NCBI GenBank assembly: GCA_013396635.1
Contig: WBMW01003254.1
Span: forward strand, 88,443-152,442
DNA length: 64,000 bases
Source: Penelope pileata
Lineage: Eukaryota; Chordata; Aves; Galliformes; Cracidae
Direction of reading: 5' to 3'
Position numbers and translations under genes: made by a program. The stretch's first letter is position 1; each line of letters starts with the position of its first letter. Shown here piece after piece: positions 49,245-63,801 of the stretch. Below the pieces are notes generated by a model that saw only the letters and a list, made by a program, of their open reading frames with translations, ran no database searches and had not been told where the DNA came from.

Positions 49245-52200
49245 TTATCGCGGCTTAACCCCCGAAAGGTGCGAAGCGTAAGGAGACTGCATGCCCAGTG
49301 CAACCCAGAGAGCGGACGGGCCGGCTGCGTTGGAGGGCGCGATGGTGGGAGCCGGCTGCGCCAGCGCCAGGCGGGGCAGGGGAGGGTGGTGGACGGTGAA
49401 GGAGGGGCGGGAGGCTTTGTGCTGGAGGGCAGCTAGCTTAATAGACAAAGAGGCGTTAGCAGGTTGGACAGAGGCAGCAGAAGAGGACGGCAGGAAAGCA
49501 TCGCCGGGGGGGATGGATGGGTTCTGCAGAAGCGCGGGCTCGGGGTTAGAAGCGAGCAATGGAGGAGGTGGGGGCAAGGAAACGTTAGGGGGGGGTGGAG
49601 GGGGATGGAAAACAGATTGCACTGGCGCTCTGTTGAGGTGCTGAGCAGCTCTATTCTCGCTAGATGTTACTAAATTAGAGGAGGGGGGAGGGAAGGATGA
49701 GGATGAGGTGCTGGCAACAGCCTGCAGAGGGTTTAAGCTTAGCACTGTGCTGCTAGAGACAGCACTGCTGCTGAAACTGGCTCCAAATTGATGAGGAGAG
49801 GAGGCAGAAGGCACCGCATGGTTAAAAATACCTGCAAACAGGAGAGAAAAACTCAGCTTCAACAGATGGGCTTTGTACAGTCTCAGGTGACAAGAGAAAC
49901 AAAACAAAAAGAAATTAAAAAAAGCAAAATTATAGTAGTTACGGCCCCATACAAAAATATGCAGCATGAGAAGGCAGCAAGCAATGAGAGACAATGGTGC
50001 AGGCCAGGAGGTACGAGAGGTTCCACTTACCTTTCCTACTGCCAACCTCTAAATGCCACCAGGACACATGGTCAGACCCAAGCACTGTCAGTTCTACGCC
50101 ACACGGGCAGAAAATGAAGAGATTACCAGGTCTCCAGAGCTGTTCTGAAGACTCAGAGTGCTGCTCTTCCCTCCCTGCCCTCCTGCTTCCCCGCTTACAG
50201 GGCAGCGGAGGGGAGGTTGCATTTCCAGCAAATCTACGTGCTGAGAGATGTGAGAGTTAGGATTTCCCGACATGGTGCCTGCCTGGTTATGGACAGGTAA
50301 GAAAAGCTGCCCTGCACACTCAGCCATGGCTGGCTCAGACCATCTTCCAGTCCCACCAGCCTGGGCCACAGAAGCCAAGCCTGTGCAGAACCCCAGAAGT
50401 GCAAGGTGCATATGGCATTGCCCTTCCTGCCAAAAAAATGTCCATTCAAGACATGCTACACAATTCCCAACACCGTTTCCTCTGAAGAGACACTGATGTT
50501 TCACTCCTCTTGGATCATCCTAAATCCATTCAAGGCCCAATCTCAACCTTTACTCAAGTTGACGAGTTAGATCCTCAGCCTGGTAACACAACAAGTTACA
50601 TCTTTTTACCTGCAGGTGGACCTAAGTTGGTTCCAACACAGCAACATCTGACAAGCATACATTATGAAATCACAAAGTCTGGGTGCATTCTTTCATTAAG
50701 GTGATACAAGCTCAGCTAGCAGACAAAGCTCATGGGATTTCACTGTGGGGGAAGGAACTCAGCATTTCCAGGAGAGAGAAGAGACGGGTTATGTGGGATA
50801 GGTCTGCTTCACATCCTGCAGAAGTGAAAGGCTTTCACCCCTGGAGAGGCAGTGTCAGACTTTCCTTCAGGCCCTGTCTTAACCCAGAGAAAGAGTTCTG
50901 CCTACCTCCAACTGTTCCACCTGTAACCCCAGGAGAGAAGTTCCCCATAGTGTGAGAATTAGTCAGTCTGGTTGCAGCTGATGACACGTGGACCAGACTG
51001 GCAGCAGCTGGCATTGAATTAAATAAGGACTGCAATACTGAGGAATTTGTCACCGAGTTGAGGTTTGCTTGCAAGGCCATGGGGCCGAGGGGGAACTGCG
51101 ATCCAGTGGTCAAAGTGTTTAGGAAGGGATGGTGCGTCTGCACAGAAGATGCTGGGTTGCCTGCTGAAGAAACAGCAGTAGAAAGGCTTTTACCATTCAG
51201 AAGGCCACCAGACGAAACAGCAGCAGAAATGAAAAGGTTATGGCCGTTTTTAAACTCCACATCTCGGTCCCTTCCTTTGCCGACCTTTCCGTTATGCTGC
51301 AAAGAGTTTTTCTCCGAAGAACCCCCAGCACGAATGCTCATCTCGCTCATCTCTTTGCTTTTGACCCCCGACCGATTTAAGTCTTCTCCTTTCGCGCTGC
51401 CGAGGCCTTCCAGTTGCCTCTTGTTCAAAAAAGGGTTGGTTTCCGAGATCCCCACGTCTTTGCTTCGCTGCGACTGGAAACCCAGGGAGCAGTTGGAAGT
51501 CGTCACGTCCGAGGCCTTGTGTGGAAGAGAAGCACCATCGATAAAGCTGTGTAAACCAAGGTCTGTCGAGAGCCCACCATTGTAGGCGAACCCATTGGTG
51601 GAGTTCGTGCTGGGGCTGAGCCCATCTGCCCCCGACGAGGGCATGGCCATGCTCTTCCTCGCGTGTGCTGTCATCTTGGCGTCAACGGCGAGGCTGTCCT
51701 CGGAGGACGGCCTGAAGGCAAACAATGAATTCTGGCTCAGGGATGAAACGGACTGCAAGGGACTGTCTGTGGTTTTGGTCACGTTGATGTCAGATATTGG
51801 TGAGAAAGTAGATTTCCATTTGCTGCTGTTCATGCTCTCATTGGTTTGTGCTTGTTTCCTCCCAGCTAAGCTGCCACCTGGTTTGGAAGGAAGATTTATA
51901 AACATCAACAAGTCAGAACATTGGTTTTTCCTTCAACGCTCATATCTTATCAGTCTGTAATCCTGTTTCTGATCCAAAGGCAGAAATACTTGTGAAGTCA
52001 CCTACAAACCCTTCAAATTCAGCTTAATGCTCTGAAAAATGTTGAGAATGCTGATCTACTCCTGCCTCCATCTTTGCCACATGAATCCCTCCCCGGTCCC
52101 TGACTCAGCGAAAAGGAACTCATCAGATCTTTGGTGACCTGTGACTACAGCAAGGACTGACCCAAGATCTGTAATTATCAGCCACCTGTCTTAATTATGA

Positions 52201-55200
52201 TTATGCAAAGCCCTGACAGAACTGCACTCTGCCCAACAGCAAAGCCTGCTACTGAGAGCACCCTCAGCGGCAGCCGCCCGCTCCCAGCCCACCCATGAAG
52301 ACAAGTAATTAACACTCCTCACACCTACCATTTTCAACAGTCTTCTGCGGAGATTTGCTTTCCAATGATATTGTTGCAATTTTCCTCTCAATTCTAGTGG
52401 GAAAACAAAAAGGTTAGAGCACTCACCGCAGCCTTTTTCTTTCACATTTACCCTCGTGTTCACATCTTAACAGTTGGCTAAAGCACATAAAGCCAAATCA
52501 CTACATGGGACATGACAATCATTTTAAAAATCCACCAAAGACTGAGCAGAAGCTGTTACAGAATTGGTGCTCTTCGACAAGGTCAGTGTGTGCTCAGAGC
52601 ACTTCACCACTGCTCTGTCACAGCACGAGGCTGGCTGCTGTTCCTTGGTATGTTATGTCATATTTCCAGCACCTTAAGCAAGAAAAAAATCCCTGCATCC
52701 TCACAGGCCAAAGTGTGGCAAGAACTCCATTTCCAGAGCAACACATCAACAGTTTGGGGCAGGAAGTGAAATATTTTGAATCAAGCTGACACTGGGAGTG
52801 AGAGGGCGATGGCCTCTTAGTCCAAACCTACATGCTTGGCTTCAGTGCTCCTACAAAGCAGAAGAGCAAAAGCAGTCATTTCTACACTCATTCAGAGTCC
52901 AAACCCTGCCAGCCTTGCAAACACAGCAAGAATAGGTTCCCACCTTCAAGCGCTGTTGCTCAAAACCATTTCCTATTCACAATTTCAGCCTCACAAGAGG
53001 CCTGGAAGAATGGAATCGGTCTCTGAGCAGGGGGAACGAAGATGGCTTAGCACCCCTCTCCAGCTCCGTGCTCCCCAGGAAACCTCACCCTGACACATGG
53101 GCCTGCATATTCACCTGGTGCTATTGTGCTCATCTTCAGATCCCTGCTCGTCGTCGGACGTGAGAGGAGAGTAATGCACGCCGTTGGTCTGAATGAGGGG
53201 CTTTTCCTTTTTCAGTACCGGGGGCTGGTCATTGTCCTGGTAAGGAACAGGAGAGTTCTTCAGGGAGTTTTCAGGAGAGGAAATGGCTGTTATTTCTAAA
53301 GGCTGGTTAATGTTATTGACCTGGGCAAGAAGGAAAGAGAGCAGTTATGGATGAGTGTCCCTTTAGAAACAAGGCATCTTGTTAAGGATGTTGAGAGCAG
53401 GTTTAACTTGCTCAGCTTTAGGACAGGCCAACAGTTGCGTGCCTAGCTCTGCCACTGCCGAGCTCCCACACCTCAGAGCCTGGATGAAAGCTTTAATGTA
53501 ACTTGGAAAACTATCCTAATTTCATCATTTGATTTTATGTTTAAACAAAGAAATGAAGACATGGGGAAAATCACATTTCTTTTCAGACTGCCGCTGCAGG
53601 ATCACGCGAGCACCGCCTGTATCGCTGGCTGATTAACGGGAGCACGCCATATGCTCCTGGCACTGCGAGGCTGTTAGTCAATCTTAGCTTAGACTATGCT
53701 CAAAATATTTAATGTACAGAATAAAAAAAGATCAACTTCACCGTAAAAACAAGCTTTGTCATAAGAGGCGAAATTAGTTTTCATTTCTGTTGCTCTGACA
53801 GAAGGAGCTCTTTGAAGATGCTCCACCTATACCAGAAGAGTTCACCAACTTCCAGCCGTTCTCCTGCCTCTCAGAGGGGCCATTCCCACCAAGGACCTTC
53901 CCTCCCATGCTAGCTACTGCAGCACTGCGACAACCTGAGGGCATCCCACAGAACAAAGCAGTGGCAGCTCATTTCTACCCTTGGCTTTGGCTAGAGCTCT
54001 TCCTTTTTGCCCTTACCATGGAGTTGATATTGAGCGGCGAACCCGACGGTTGAGTAAAGAGTCCAGACACAGTGGGTAAGGATTTGCGTTTCGGGGAGAC
54101 CCCGGAGCTCCCGCTGAGGTTCCCCGTGGACGATCTCTTCCGCCGGCCTCGCTTCTTCCCGTCCTGCGCGTGTGCTTGGCCGCAGTCCAGCCGAGCGCTC
54201 GCGGGCAGAGGACTGTGCTTGTTGGAAGGGGATTGTTTTACATGTCCTGTATTAGGAGAGATTGTAAAGATGATTCTTCTCTTGGCCTCGTTCTCAGGAT
54301 CTGAAAACGCTGCATCAGACTGAAGATCCCCCTTTGTTCCTTCGGCAAACATCTTCTGAGCATCTGCATACTGCAATACCCCTACCAGGCTCTGGGAGGT
54401 GCCATTTAACCTGGGGCTTGCTGCGTGCTGGTGAGCAGGGGAGTTTTGCCCAGAGTTCCTTGACTGCATCATTAGCAAAGGATGTTGTGGAGTGGAACTC
54501 CGAGACCCTACTGAGTTAAACAGACTCCCAGAGTCGTCCAGAGCTGCCTGATCAACACTATGGTTAAGATGGGCTGGGCTGTTTGTAAGATTTCCATTGA
54601 CTGCCACGGAGCCAGAAGAGTAAGAAAAACCTGTTGAAAGGGAAAGTATACATCATTGCTTCTGCTGAGTGATAGTTCACAGTGCTAGATTGCTGGGATG
54701 GCTGGGGCTGGCTTCAGCTCTGCCTGCAGGTCAGCAGCACCGTGCATACACGGGAAGCTCTGCTCCTTCCACACCGTGCAGCTGGGAATGGCTCTGGGTG
54801 CTCACGGTTCCACTTAGGCATTAAGGATTTTCATTACTCTCTCGTCAGTTGAGGAAAGTTCATGTGTTATATGGAGCTATCCTATGCTCTACACGGTTTT
54901 TAAATGGAATTCAGCTGAAGTTTCTTTTAAGCTATTACACCTTCTGAAGTCAGGGCTCCTCTGCTCTCAGCTCCTTCCTATCATCAAGGAAATACGATGG
55001 CCAAATTCAGTCCCTTTCCTTCCTCAAAAAAGAAGGGACTTTGCCATCTCTACAGCCCAACTCCTACTCAAAATTAAACAAAAGGCTGTGGCTTAGGAAG
55101 CGACAGGGGATCTCGTGGCAGAATGCCACAGGGGAGGAAGCTTGGGAAGGGGATTAAGTATTTGTCATGGCATATCACAAACGGGTTTGGTGCTCTAGTG

Positions 55201-58200
55201 AGGCCTCATCTCTGGGCTGCCTACATGGACAGGATGGGAGGGAATACAGGAGTGTTTTATCGTCTTTTTTTTAAAACTAATTCTTCGGTTTTATAGAAAA
55301 TTGCAGCCAAGCCCTTCTTTGCAAAACAGATGCTAGGAACACCACGAGCCCCTCACGGTGATAAACATTGAGAACAAACATACTCTGACGAGGGATCAGC
55401 TGCAGGACAGCTTCTGTATGCAAGAACCCACTTTTCTCAGTCCCCAACACTTCCATATCCTGCACAGCTAAAGGCCACGATTCCAACAGATGAGCGAGTT
55501 CAGAAGCAGTGTCTGGCCTTAAAGGTCTCCCTGCCCTCTCCCTTGCTGACATTTCTTCCCAGAAACTTGTGTCCTTACAAATGCTCATGAGCCACCACTC
55601 CCATTTGCTTAAAGAAATTAATTCTGCTATTAAAAAAACCCTCCATCTCCCTGCAAAATAGAACTTTTAAAGCCAGATGAGTTCCTAGTACAGCTGTGGA
55701 AAACACCTGGATGGCTTGCAATGTTGTAAAGACAGGGATCTCTTCATCCACATAGAAGAATTTACAAAACCAACTGCTTGAACTGCAGTTCAGACAAAGG
55801 CATGGTCAAACTAACACTCTACACTGAAACCCATCCAGGCTGAAGGCACAGCCTGACAGCCTCAGAACGTCCTTATCTGTGCTCCTTTGGCCTCATTACA
55901 AAATGCATCTAGCTAGCACTCCTCTGCCCTGCTCCACCTGACACGAAGCTCTCAGAACAAACTCAAGCTGTGTGCACTTGTGGGTGCCATCGCGACGGGA
56001 CTGTTACCTGAGGTAGCCAAAGCCAGAGGCTTGTTTCCAGCAGCATTGCTTACACCATTATGAGAACTAGCACCAATCTGCTTTTCAAGTGTCGATGAGT
56101 CTCTGCTCTGATGAACTGGGCTAGGTGTGCTTCTCTGTAGGACAGAAACAGGTATGTCAGTGCAGGAAGCATGCTCAGAAGTCACCAGTTGAAACAGAAT
56201 TCACATGCATGAGTAGATGTACCAAGGAACGTGGCTCTAACTCCTAAATATCCTGGATTTATCTTGTTCTGAGAAAAATATAGATTGGTACATTATGGGA
56301 CAAAAATGACTGCTGCAATCAGTTGCACTGCAATGGTATCCAGCATACACCTCGTACCATCCAAACAGGGAACAGACTCCTTGTCCCAACCTCAAGGCAC
56401 TGTTCAGGTTCAGCCCACACAGGTCGGATGCTGAGAAAGATCGGTGACTTCCAGATGACCAAGGTGAGGCAGAATTTATCTCCCAGGGTCAAGGCAAGAA
56501 GGCAGGGGCTAAGAACAAACTGATGAATGGGATTCTTGGCTCCCAGTGCCACAAACCCTGAGCTGCTGCACCTTTGCCACAAGCCAAATATTCAGACCGT
56601 GAACCCTTGAGGCACACAATCTACCTTTCCTCATGGTCGAAATGTCACCACTCCACAGCCACAAGAGTGTAAAAAAATCTGCAGCACAACAAAGAGCCAA
56701 GAGGATGAACCCCCCAGCAGCCTCCCCCCAGGCACTGAACAGTGGAGATCAGCAGCCCACTATGGAGCCCAGCACACAGCACCCCGCTACAGCCCCGAGG
56801 GATCTCAGTTAGGGATGGAAAGTGTGGACAATCCCCTACTCACCACCTTCTCAACACGGCTAGGTAGGACTACGCTGGCCAGAGGGATACTAACAGGGAG
56901 TTTGTTGGGCTGCACTGTGCTGAGAGGAATACTGATAGGTAGGCTGGTGATAGTTTCTCCATTACTCACAGAGGTTCTCTCTCTCAAAACCTGGAAATGT
57001 AAAAGAGAAAGCAATGTTCTCAACTGCATGCTGTTACTGAAAAGACTTTCTAAACTAATGGTAACCTGCTCCTTTCTTCTTTTCCCTTGTTAAGGATTAC
57101 ATGATTAAGAGTGATAACTATATAGGAAAGTCAGGGCATGCACACAATACAAATACATTGGGACAGCAACATCCAACAGCACAGAATTAGAGAAATTAAA
57201 GCTACTGCTGCCCCCAAGTATAAGGGAAAGGTTGCCTCAGGCGAGCTCATTTCCTAGTGCTCTTGTTCCATCTCTCTAAAAGCACTCATCTGGCAGAACT
57301 CATATCCTGAGATCCTCTGTACGCAGAAGGTGCAGCAGCCAGAAATATTTCCATGGTAACCTCCTGTCGGAGGGCACCTGCCTGCTCTGAAACGAGCACC
57401 AAGAGGATTCATGGCAGGACCAATCATATGCTCCATCTTATTTTTTTTTTTTTAATATGAAAGACAGTCTCATTTTCAAGTTGAGGCAGACACACAGCAG
57501 ATCAATCAAGTCCTGCTGTGACACAGGCACATCTGCCATGCAAACCAGTGAGTCACAGGTAAGCATGTCTCTCATGAGCACCAGATTCTCTTCCTCTACC
57601 CAGTTCCTCTTTTTTACTGCACCACACCTGTATTTTGTGTTTTTTTCCATGCCAAGCTGACCACAGAACAGCACATGTCTGCCTCCCCCTGTCTGGAAAC
57701 CTTTTCTTTGTTCTACCAGGTGTGAAGTCTGCACTCCAGCCACAGCAGAGCTCTTACCTTCTCGCCTGCAATTGGTAAGGCCGCTGGGGAAGAGGGCCGA
57801 GTTTCCTGAGGACTCAGCTTTATGCCATTAGAAATACCAGGGCTTGGATATGTAAGGCCATTCTCTTTGACGTGGTCAGCTCTGGAACAGAGATTTATGA
57901 TCGTTGGAACACAAAGCTAACGACTTCCATTTGGCAAGGAATCCCTGTACCAAACCCAAGGCACCATACCACCTTGTTTACCCAACCAGCTGCAACTGCT
58001 GGGTTTGCTGTGACAAAACCTTTAAATATACACAACTCCACTATCTAAAATATTTTTCCACAATCCAAATAAACCACTGTTATTAAAAATAAACAAAGCC
58101 CTCCTTTCCCATCCTAGGAAATGATCACTCTCACCTCTGTATCTCATTAGTTGTTGCTTTTCCATTGACTGCATGGTCTTGATTCAAGTGTCTCCTTAGT

Positions 58201-61200
58201 GCTATTTTAGCTGGGGAAAACCTGGTGTAGTCAGGTAGGGACAAGCTTGCCAGCTTGTCTGCCTTCTGTCTGCTGCCGTGGCTTGGGGTACATGGAACTA
58301 TTTCGTGGTCCAGGTGAGAAGTCGTGTACTGAGGGGTGTTCTGCTTGGAGGACGGCCTGCTAAAAGTGTTATGAATTTCATAGGGAGTAGCATGGCCGTT
58401 CATGGACAGTTCAGGGCTCATGCCATTGATGTGGGGCATGGGAAACTTAGAGCACTCGAGCTCCAGTTGGAATCTGCTGTGATCAGCCTCAGGATCCCGG
58501 CTCAGATGGTTTTTATTGCGTAGCTGCACTGACAGCGACTCTTCAGACGGCGTGTACGACTTCAGCTGCATGAGCTCCTGCTGCCTTTGACTCTTCTCAA
58601 GTTCCACAATGCTGATCTTTAAATAAAGAGGAGGACAATCATGAAAGACCACACTTAGCAATTCTATCACGTCGTGGAGTTTTGCCTCGATATGCCTCTC
58701 AGAATAAGTGACCCCGTTTCTGGGAATAATGCAAAACAAGTGACCCACAACATGAGGAGCAAATCTCAATATGCTGCTCCGAGCTCAAGACCAAAATGTG
58801 CAGGGAAGGGGAATGGCTCAGAAACTCTTAGAAAGCATATTCCATATTTTGAAAGCAAACAAAATATCCCCAGTATAATACAGAGAACACGGAGTGACTC
58901 AACAGTGCCAGTTACTGAAGGAAAAAATCATGCTCTACATAGAGACAAACCCAGTAAATGGCTGGATTAGCAGTACAGCTAACTTCCAAGGAAGTTCTTC
59001 ACAGGAGTTTCATTTCTTTTCACTTCAGTGACATTCTGTGGGACCTCACTCCCAAACTGAGACTTCAGAGCACACAGAAGACACTACCTCGAAGCCACAC
59101 ATCATGCAAACAGGCAAGACCTTTGCTTTCACCAGGTCATGCTTTCAAGTGATGTTTCACGGTACACCATGATTCCTTCTTCCCCAGCATTACCAGGGAA
59201 TGAGCATCTACTTCCTTCAAAAGTTATCCACATCCTTATCCTTCAAGTTCACTGAACCCCTCCTAACAAAAGGGATTGATCTCTGGATAAAACAGCCACC
59301 CAGCTTATCCCTGAGTATTATATTTAGTCAAGGACCCTTAAGTGGCCCATTGCCCAACAGCTGCCCTAGGTTGGTGATTCTAGAGCTGTTCCTTGCTCTG
59401 TACCTGCAGTTCCAAACAGTGCTTTTGCTTCTCAGAAATCTGATTCTTCAGAGCCTGTTTCTCTTTCAGCAAGTTCTCCAGTGACAACGTTGACCAATCC
59501 AGCTTCAGTTCTTCACAACGTGCCTTAAGCTGCAAGGACATGAGATCAACAGATCAAAAGACAACTCCCAATATTCCACACTTCTCAGGCTGCAAGGTGA
59601 AAGACACACACCTTAAGAAGCTTCTTAACCTCGAAAACTGCTCTCAGCTGAAGCTGAACACCACCACTACAGGGCCCTTCAGTACATGTCCAATGTGGGA
59701 GGGGGTGGCCTGGTTCTTTCTTAAAGCAGTGTTATCACCCAGCCTCACCAACCAAACCCAGGACCAGATTTTCCCCTCGTCTACCAAGTTTGAGTTACTG
59801 AGATGAAAAGCTCATGGCTACCAAAAAGCACAGGCTGTACACACTTCTTGGCAAGAGAGATTCAGTGACAAGTCCACATGCTGCTGTACAGCTGCTTACA
59901 GGACATGGCTGAGGCCAGCAAACAGCCAGCTCGCATCTGGTTAGAGGTAAATACGGGTCTCCAGGAAGTGCCACTTGCACTCCTTCCCCATCATTCTTCT
60001 CTGTTACAGAGGAGATGCTGCACTCTGAGGACTTTTTATTCATTAAGATTCCTAGGAGACAGGGGCAGCCCTCAGCTCCTGATCTTTGCCCCTTGGATGA
60101 CTGAGAGCATCGCTCTGCGGCTCAGACACAAGCTCTGTACGTACCAGCTGCAGGCTCTGGTTCCTGAGCTCACTGTTATCCTTCTCCAGCTGTTTCGTCT
60201 GTTCTTTCAGTTGCTGATTGTGAGCAGAGATTTCCTTTTGAGCCTGAATCAGGTCATTGTATGTCAGAGCCTTAACTCCCAACTAGAACAGGGGGCGAGA
60301 GGGAAAGAGATCGTTCAATTCATGGCACACTAATCCCAGACAACTCTTGCATTCAAAAGCAAGACTGAGGAGACCTGCAGAACTCCTGCAGCCCCCAGGA
60401 GCCTCCCAGCACTCTCTGGGGCACTCTGTCATTGCTAGGAGATAAGGAGAAAGGACAGAAGTACTCAATTTGGAGCTGCAGTTGCAGCAATTTAACTTTA
60501 GAACTGGCACTTTGGTTCTTGCCAGTCAAAAGAACACTATTTTTGTACAGAGCCACCACGTTTCATTCTACGCTTCCAAACTTGTATCGGTGACACAGTT
60601 TGTTCAGTTTGCAGGGGATGTGTCCTTTACTGAAATACCACAGTGCTGTGGTCTGTCAACCCTTCCTTTGGATACAGCATCACAAAACAATTTCAACAAT
60701 GAAGATCAAACTTAATCAAAGAGTGATTCAGCACGTTCTGCTGCAAAAAGGAGGCCACTTTGAGGCCTAGGACTACTCATTTTTTGCTCATTTCTACCAA
60801 AAACATTTGCATGCAGGTGGCCAACAAGCACACCCTCCCCTCCCACCAGACCACGGTTACCTCATCAAGTTTCTGTTGAAAAAGACGTTTGATTTCCTCT
60901 TTCTGTGCCTGGCAGTGGGTGAACAACTGCTGTGCTGTCCCCAGTAGCTGTGCATTCTTCTCCTGGAAGAGGGAACACACAACACACGTTTAGCACCAAC
61001 TGCAGCACGGCCCATCTCAGTGAGATGCTCACAACCACTTTGCAGAGCAAGCTGGGGGTGAATGTGAGACCTGAGAACAAACCCAGCTCTGTCTCAGAGC
61101 TGTGAGCCTGTATTTGTTAGAGTTCAGCCCTTTGGTAAAGTTCAGTAGGCTGAAAAGAGCTTTTAAGTAGTTTCTTTCACTCTATGGTAAAATACCATCA

Positions 61201-63801
61201 GGACGGTCTTAATTCATTCTTACCCTCCTACTGCATTGTAAAGAAGTGGAAATAATCACATCCTACAGAGCAGGACTGGAAAGGATTATCCATATGAAAT
61301 CTGTTACTAAAATGGGAACAGAATCTGAACCTCCAGAGTCCCAATTCAGTCTTCCTACACAACATTCATGGAAGACACTCAGCAAATGAAAGCACACCGT
61401 GGGGGAGGTGGGAGGAAGGCCATAAATAAGCCAAACCGCTCGTGCTTCTCATGCCAGCACGACTCCAGCAGGCCACCGACCCCTCCGCTGGCAGAACACC
61501 TCCTGCCCCCACATTCCTCACGCAGATACTTGCTTACTCATTTCATGGCCAAGCAGCAAAGTGCACAGATCAGAGTGGCTGGGGAGCCTCATTTTTTCAG
61601 TTCTCTACTGAAGGATGAATGCAGTGAGAGGAAAGTTCTGGAGATCTCACTTTACTCCAAGTTTTGTTGTCGAAGACAAAGAGGAATTGTGCAGAAACGG
61701 AGCTGTCACTCCAGAGAAAGTAGAGGACAAGGGCAAAAAGCATCTCATCCCCTGAGCAGTCCGTGCATAACTGAAGCAGCAGGGCTGGCAGGTGCAGTGC
61801 GTGCAAAAAGCACTGGAGCCAGCTCGTGCTGCCACCCACAGCAGTGACTCTGGAGCACAGCTCAGTCACTGCAGAGCCAACCTGCCTGCCAGAGGTGATG
61901 CTGGAAGAGCCCATCGTGCTTCCAGCCGTTCTGTTCCATCTTTTTGGGCAGTGGAAGAGCTGACAGCTCCATCTAAGGGTCCCTGAGTGAGCCAGTAGCT
62001 CACAGCAGCTTGTTTGCTTGGACATCCTATTACAGAAAGATTTCTCTTCTACTTTAAAAACCCTCATGTTAGAGTTATTGAACAGCATACACAACAGCAC
62101 CTCACCCAGAGAAGTTCTGCTTCTGCAAAGTCTACCTAGCCGTGCTCTCAGTGCAGCACTGCATTAAAAAAATCTTTTCACACTGAATTTCTGGTGTCAA
62201 TGTCAAAGCACGAAGCAGCTGTCAGACACCACCAGGAGCTGATCACTTTGCCACGCTCAGGTTCTGTTTCCAGCACAACACTTGCACGCTGTCATTTCTC
62301 TTTCTATTTTCTGGGCAAGGAGGGAAGTTATGTTTACATTGACTTTTCTGACAAGCACAGAACAAGAAGAAAAGTATGGTGCTATAAAGCTGAAAATTCA
62401 ATGCTTATTGACCATGAAAACAAATGGAAACAGCCATAAGAACAAAAACCACCTGCATCAACAGCCCAGCAGCATCAACCCACTCTCAGAAATGAGACAG
62501 GCCAACTTGTGCTGCCCCACTCATCTGGAAAAAGAGTTCCCACTATGAAAAATCCCACAGAAGAAATCAGCTTTGTGCTGGCACTTTGAAAGCCCTCACA
62601 GCCAAGGAAATCTTCCATGGGAGGAACCAGAAGCTGGAACTGGGCAGATGTTAGAGGTTATAGCTGAGCTCTGTGGGTAAAAATGCTTCTCCATAAGAGC
62701 AGCAAGCACAGTCTCTCTCATCAGGACTAATTCATAAAGCAATTAAATTATTCATTAACTGAGGAAAAGCGATGCAAGAAGAAAAGGTGCTCAGCCAGTA
62801 AACCTCCTCCCTCTGCTGGAGGGACAGCTCCACAGCAAAGAAAAATGCCAGCATGACACAGCTGCAGTATTTTCTTTGCCTTTCCATGCACTTCAACCCA
62901 TGATTTCATGAATTTACACTCTGCCCACCCATGTACTCTTAACATATTATCATAATAAGAGACTGAATGGAGCATCCTTAAGCCAGCTATGAGGCAGGTT
63001 TATTTATTTTTAATCCCACACTTCAATTTGTTACAGGTTTAATGAACCATTCTGACGCCAGAGTACTCAGGATTCATTTAGCCTTTCTTACAGTGGGAGA
63101 AGAGTAACGTCAAAAACCAGAAAATTCACCTCCAGAGATTCAGTATGCGTGCTTTTTTAAGGTGGGCCTCACTCATTAAGCACAATTTAATTACCCAAGA
63201 GCAGTTCTACTGCAGCTCATGGGGATGCATAGGTGCAGGGGACCCACCTGAGGGGAGGGCAGGAATGCACTCAGGCAGTGCACGCTGCTGGGAAGGCTGC
63301 CCACCACCTCCTGCTCCTGGGACCCCTGAGACATTTAGAGAAGAAAAGCAGCTGCCAATCCCCAGTGGGAGAAAAGGAAAGGGTTGGAGACACCAGCTTC
63401 CTGCATTTGTGCACACAGCTTCATGTCAGAACAGAGGAAAAACCAGAAGCACTGAAGGGTTCCCTGGTTGGGGGGCACCATAGGGAAGGGGGAGATGCGT
63501 TTTCCCAGTTTGCAGACAGCAAGGACAGACCAAGGTAGCAGGAAAATCCCCACACAGCTGTTCAGCCTGGTTATTGCTCCGGTGGAGTCTGTAATTGTGC
63601 AGTACTGGTGCTCAGCTGTACACAATTCCAATTTCCAGAATTTTTCCCCACAGCACAGGTACCTGGTAATCCCGCAATTTTGTTTAGAAACGTTCAACAA
63701 GACACCCACCTTCTCCTGCTCCAGTAACTGTTGCAGACTTGCTTTATACTGAGGAGTTTTCATGTACGCCATGAACTGCATGTACTGGATCTTAAAGGAG
63801 T
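49245..63801 (-). CDS. DOT1L: DOT1L, histone H3 Lys79 methyltransferase (C-terminal part)
   Basis: DOT1L is the nuclear H3K79 methyltransferase linked to transcription elongation. The 13 last coding exons are 63710-63801, 60861-60962, 60145-60282, 59404-59529, 58135-58616, 57758-57881, 56844-56990, 56008-56134, 54017-54630, 53115-53320, 52329-52393, 50906-51877 and 49245-49831. All join in phase and give about 1,260 residues. The first exon here opens mid-codon, so the catalytic domain lies beyond 64000. The first five exons encode the coiled-coil region (for example IQYMQFMAYMKTPQYKAS) that contacts AF10-type partners. Exon 56844-56990 carries two AF9/ENL-binding motifs, LPISIPLSTV and KLPVSIPLASVVLPSR. 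A basic patch GKKRGRRKRSS and SGVSPKRKSLP follow. The last exon ends in SGVKPR like the long human form (1,739 residues). I see nothing else in the introns, the longest being 2.7 kb (60963-63709). Confidence 0.97.
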
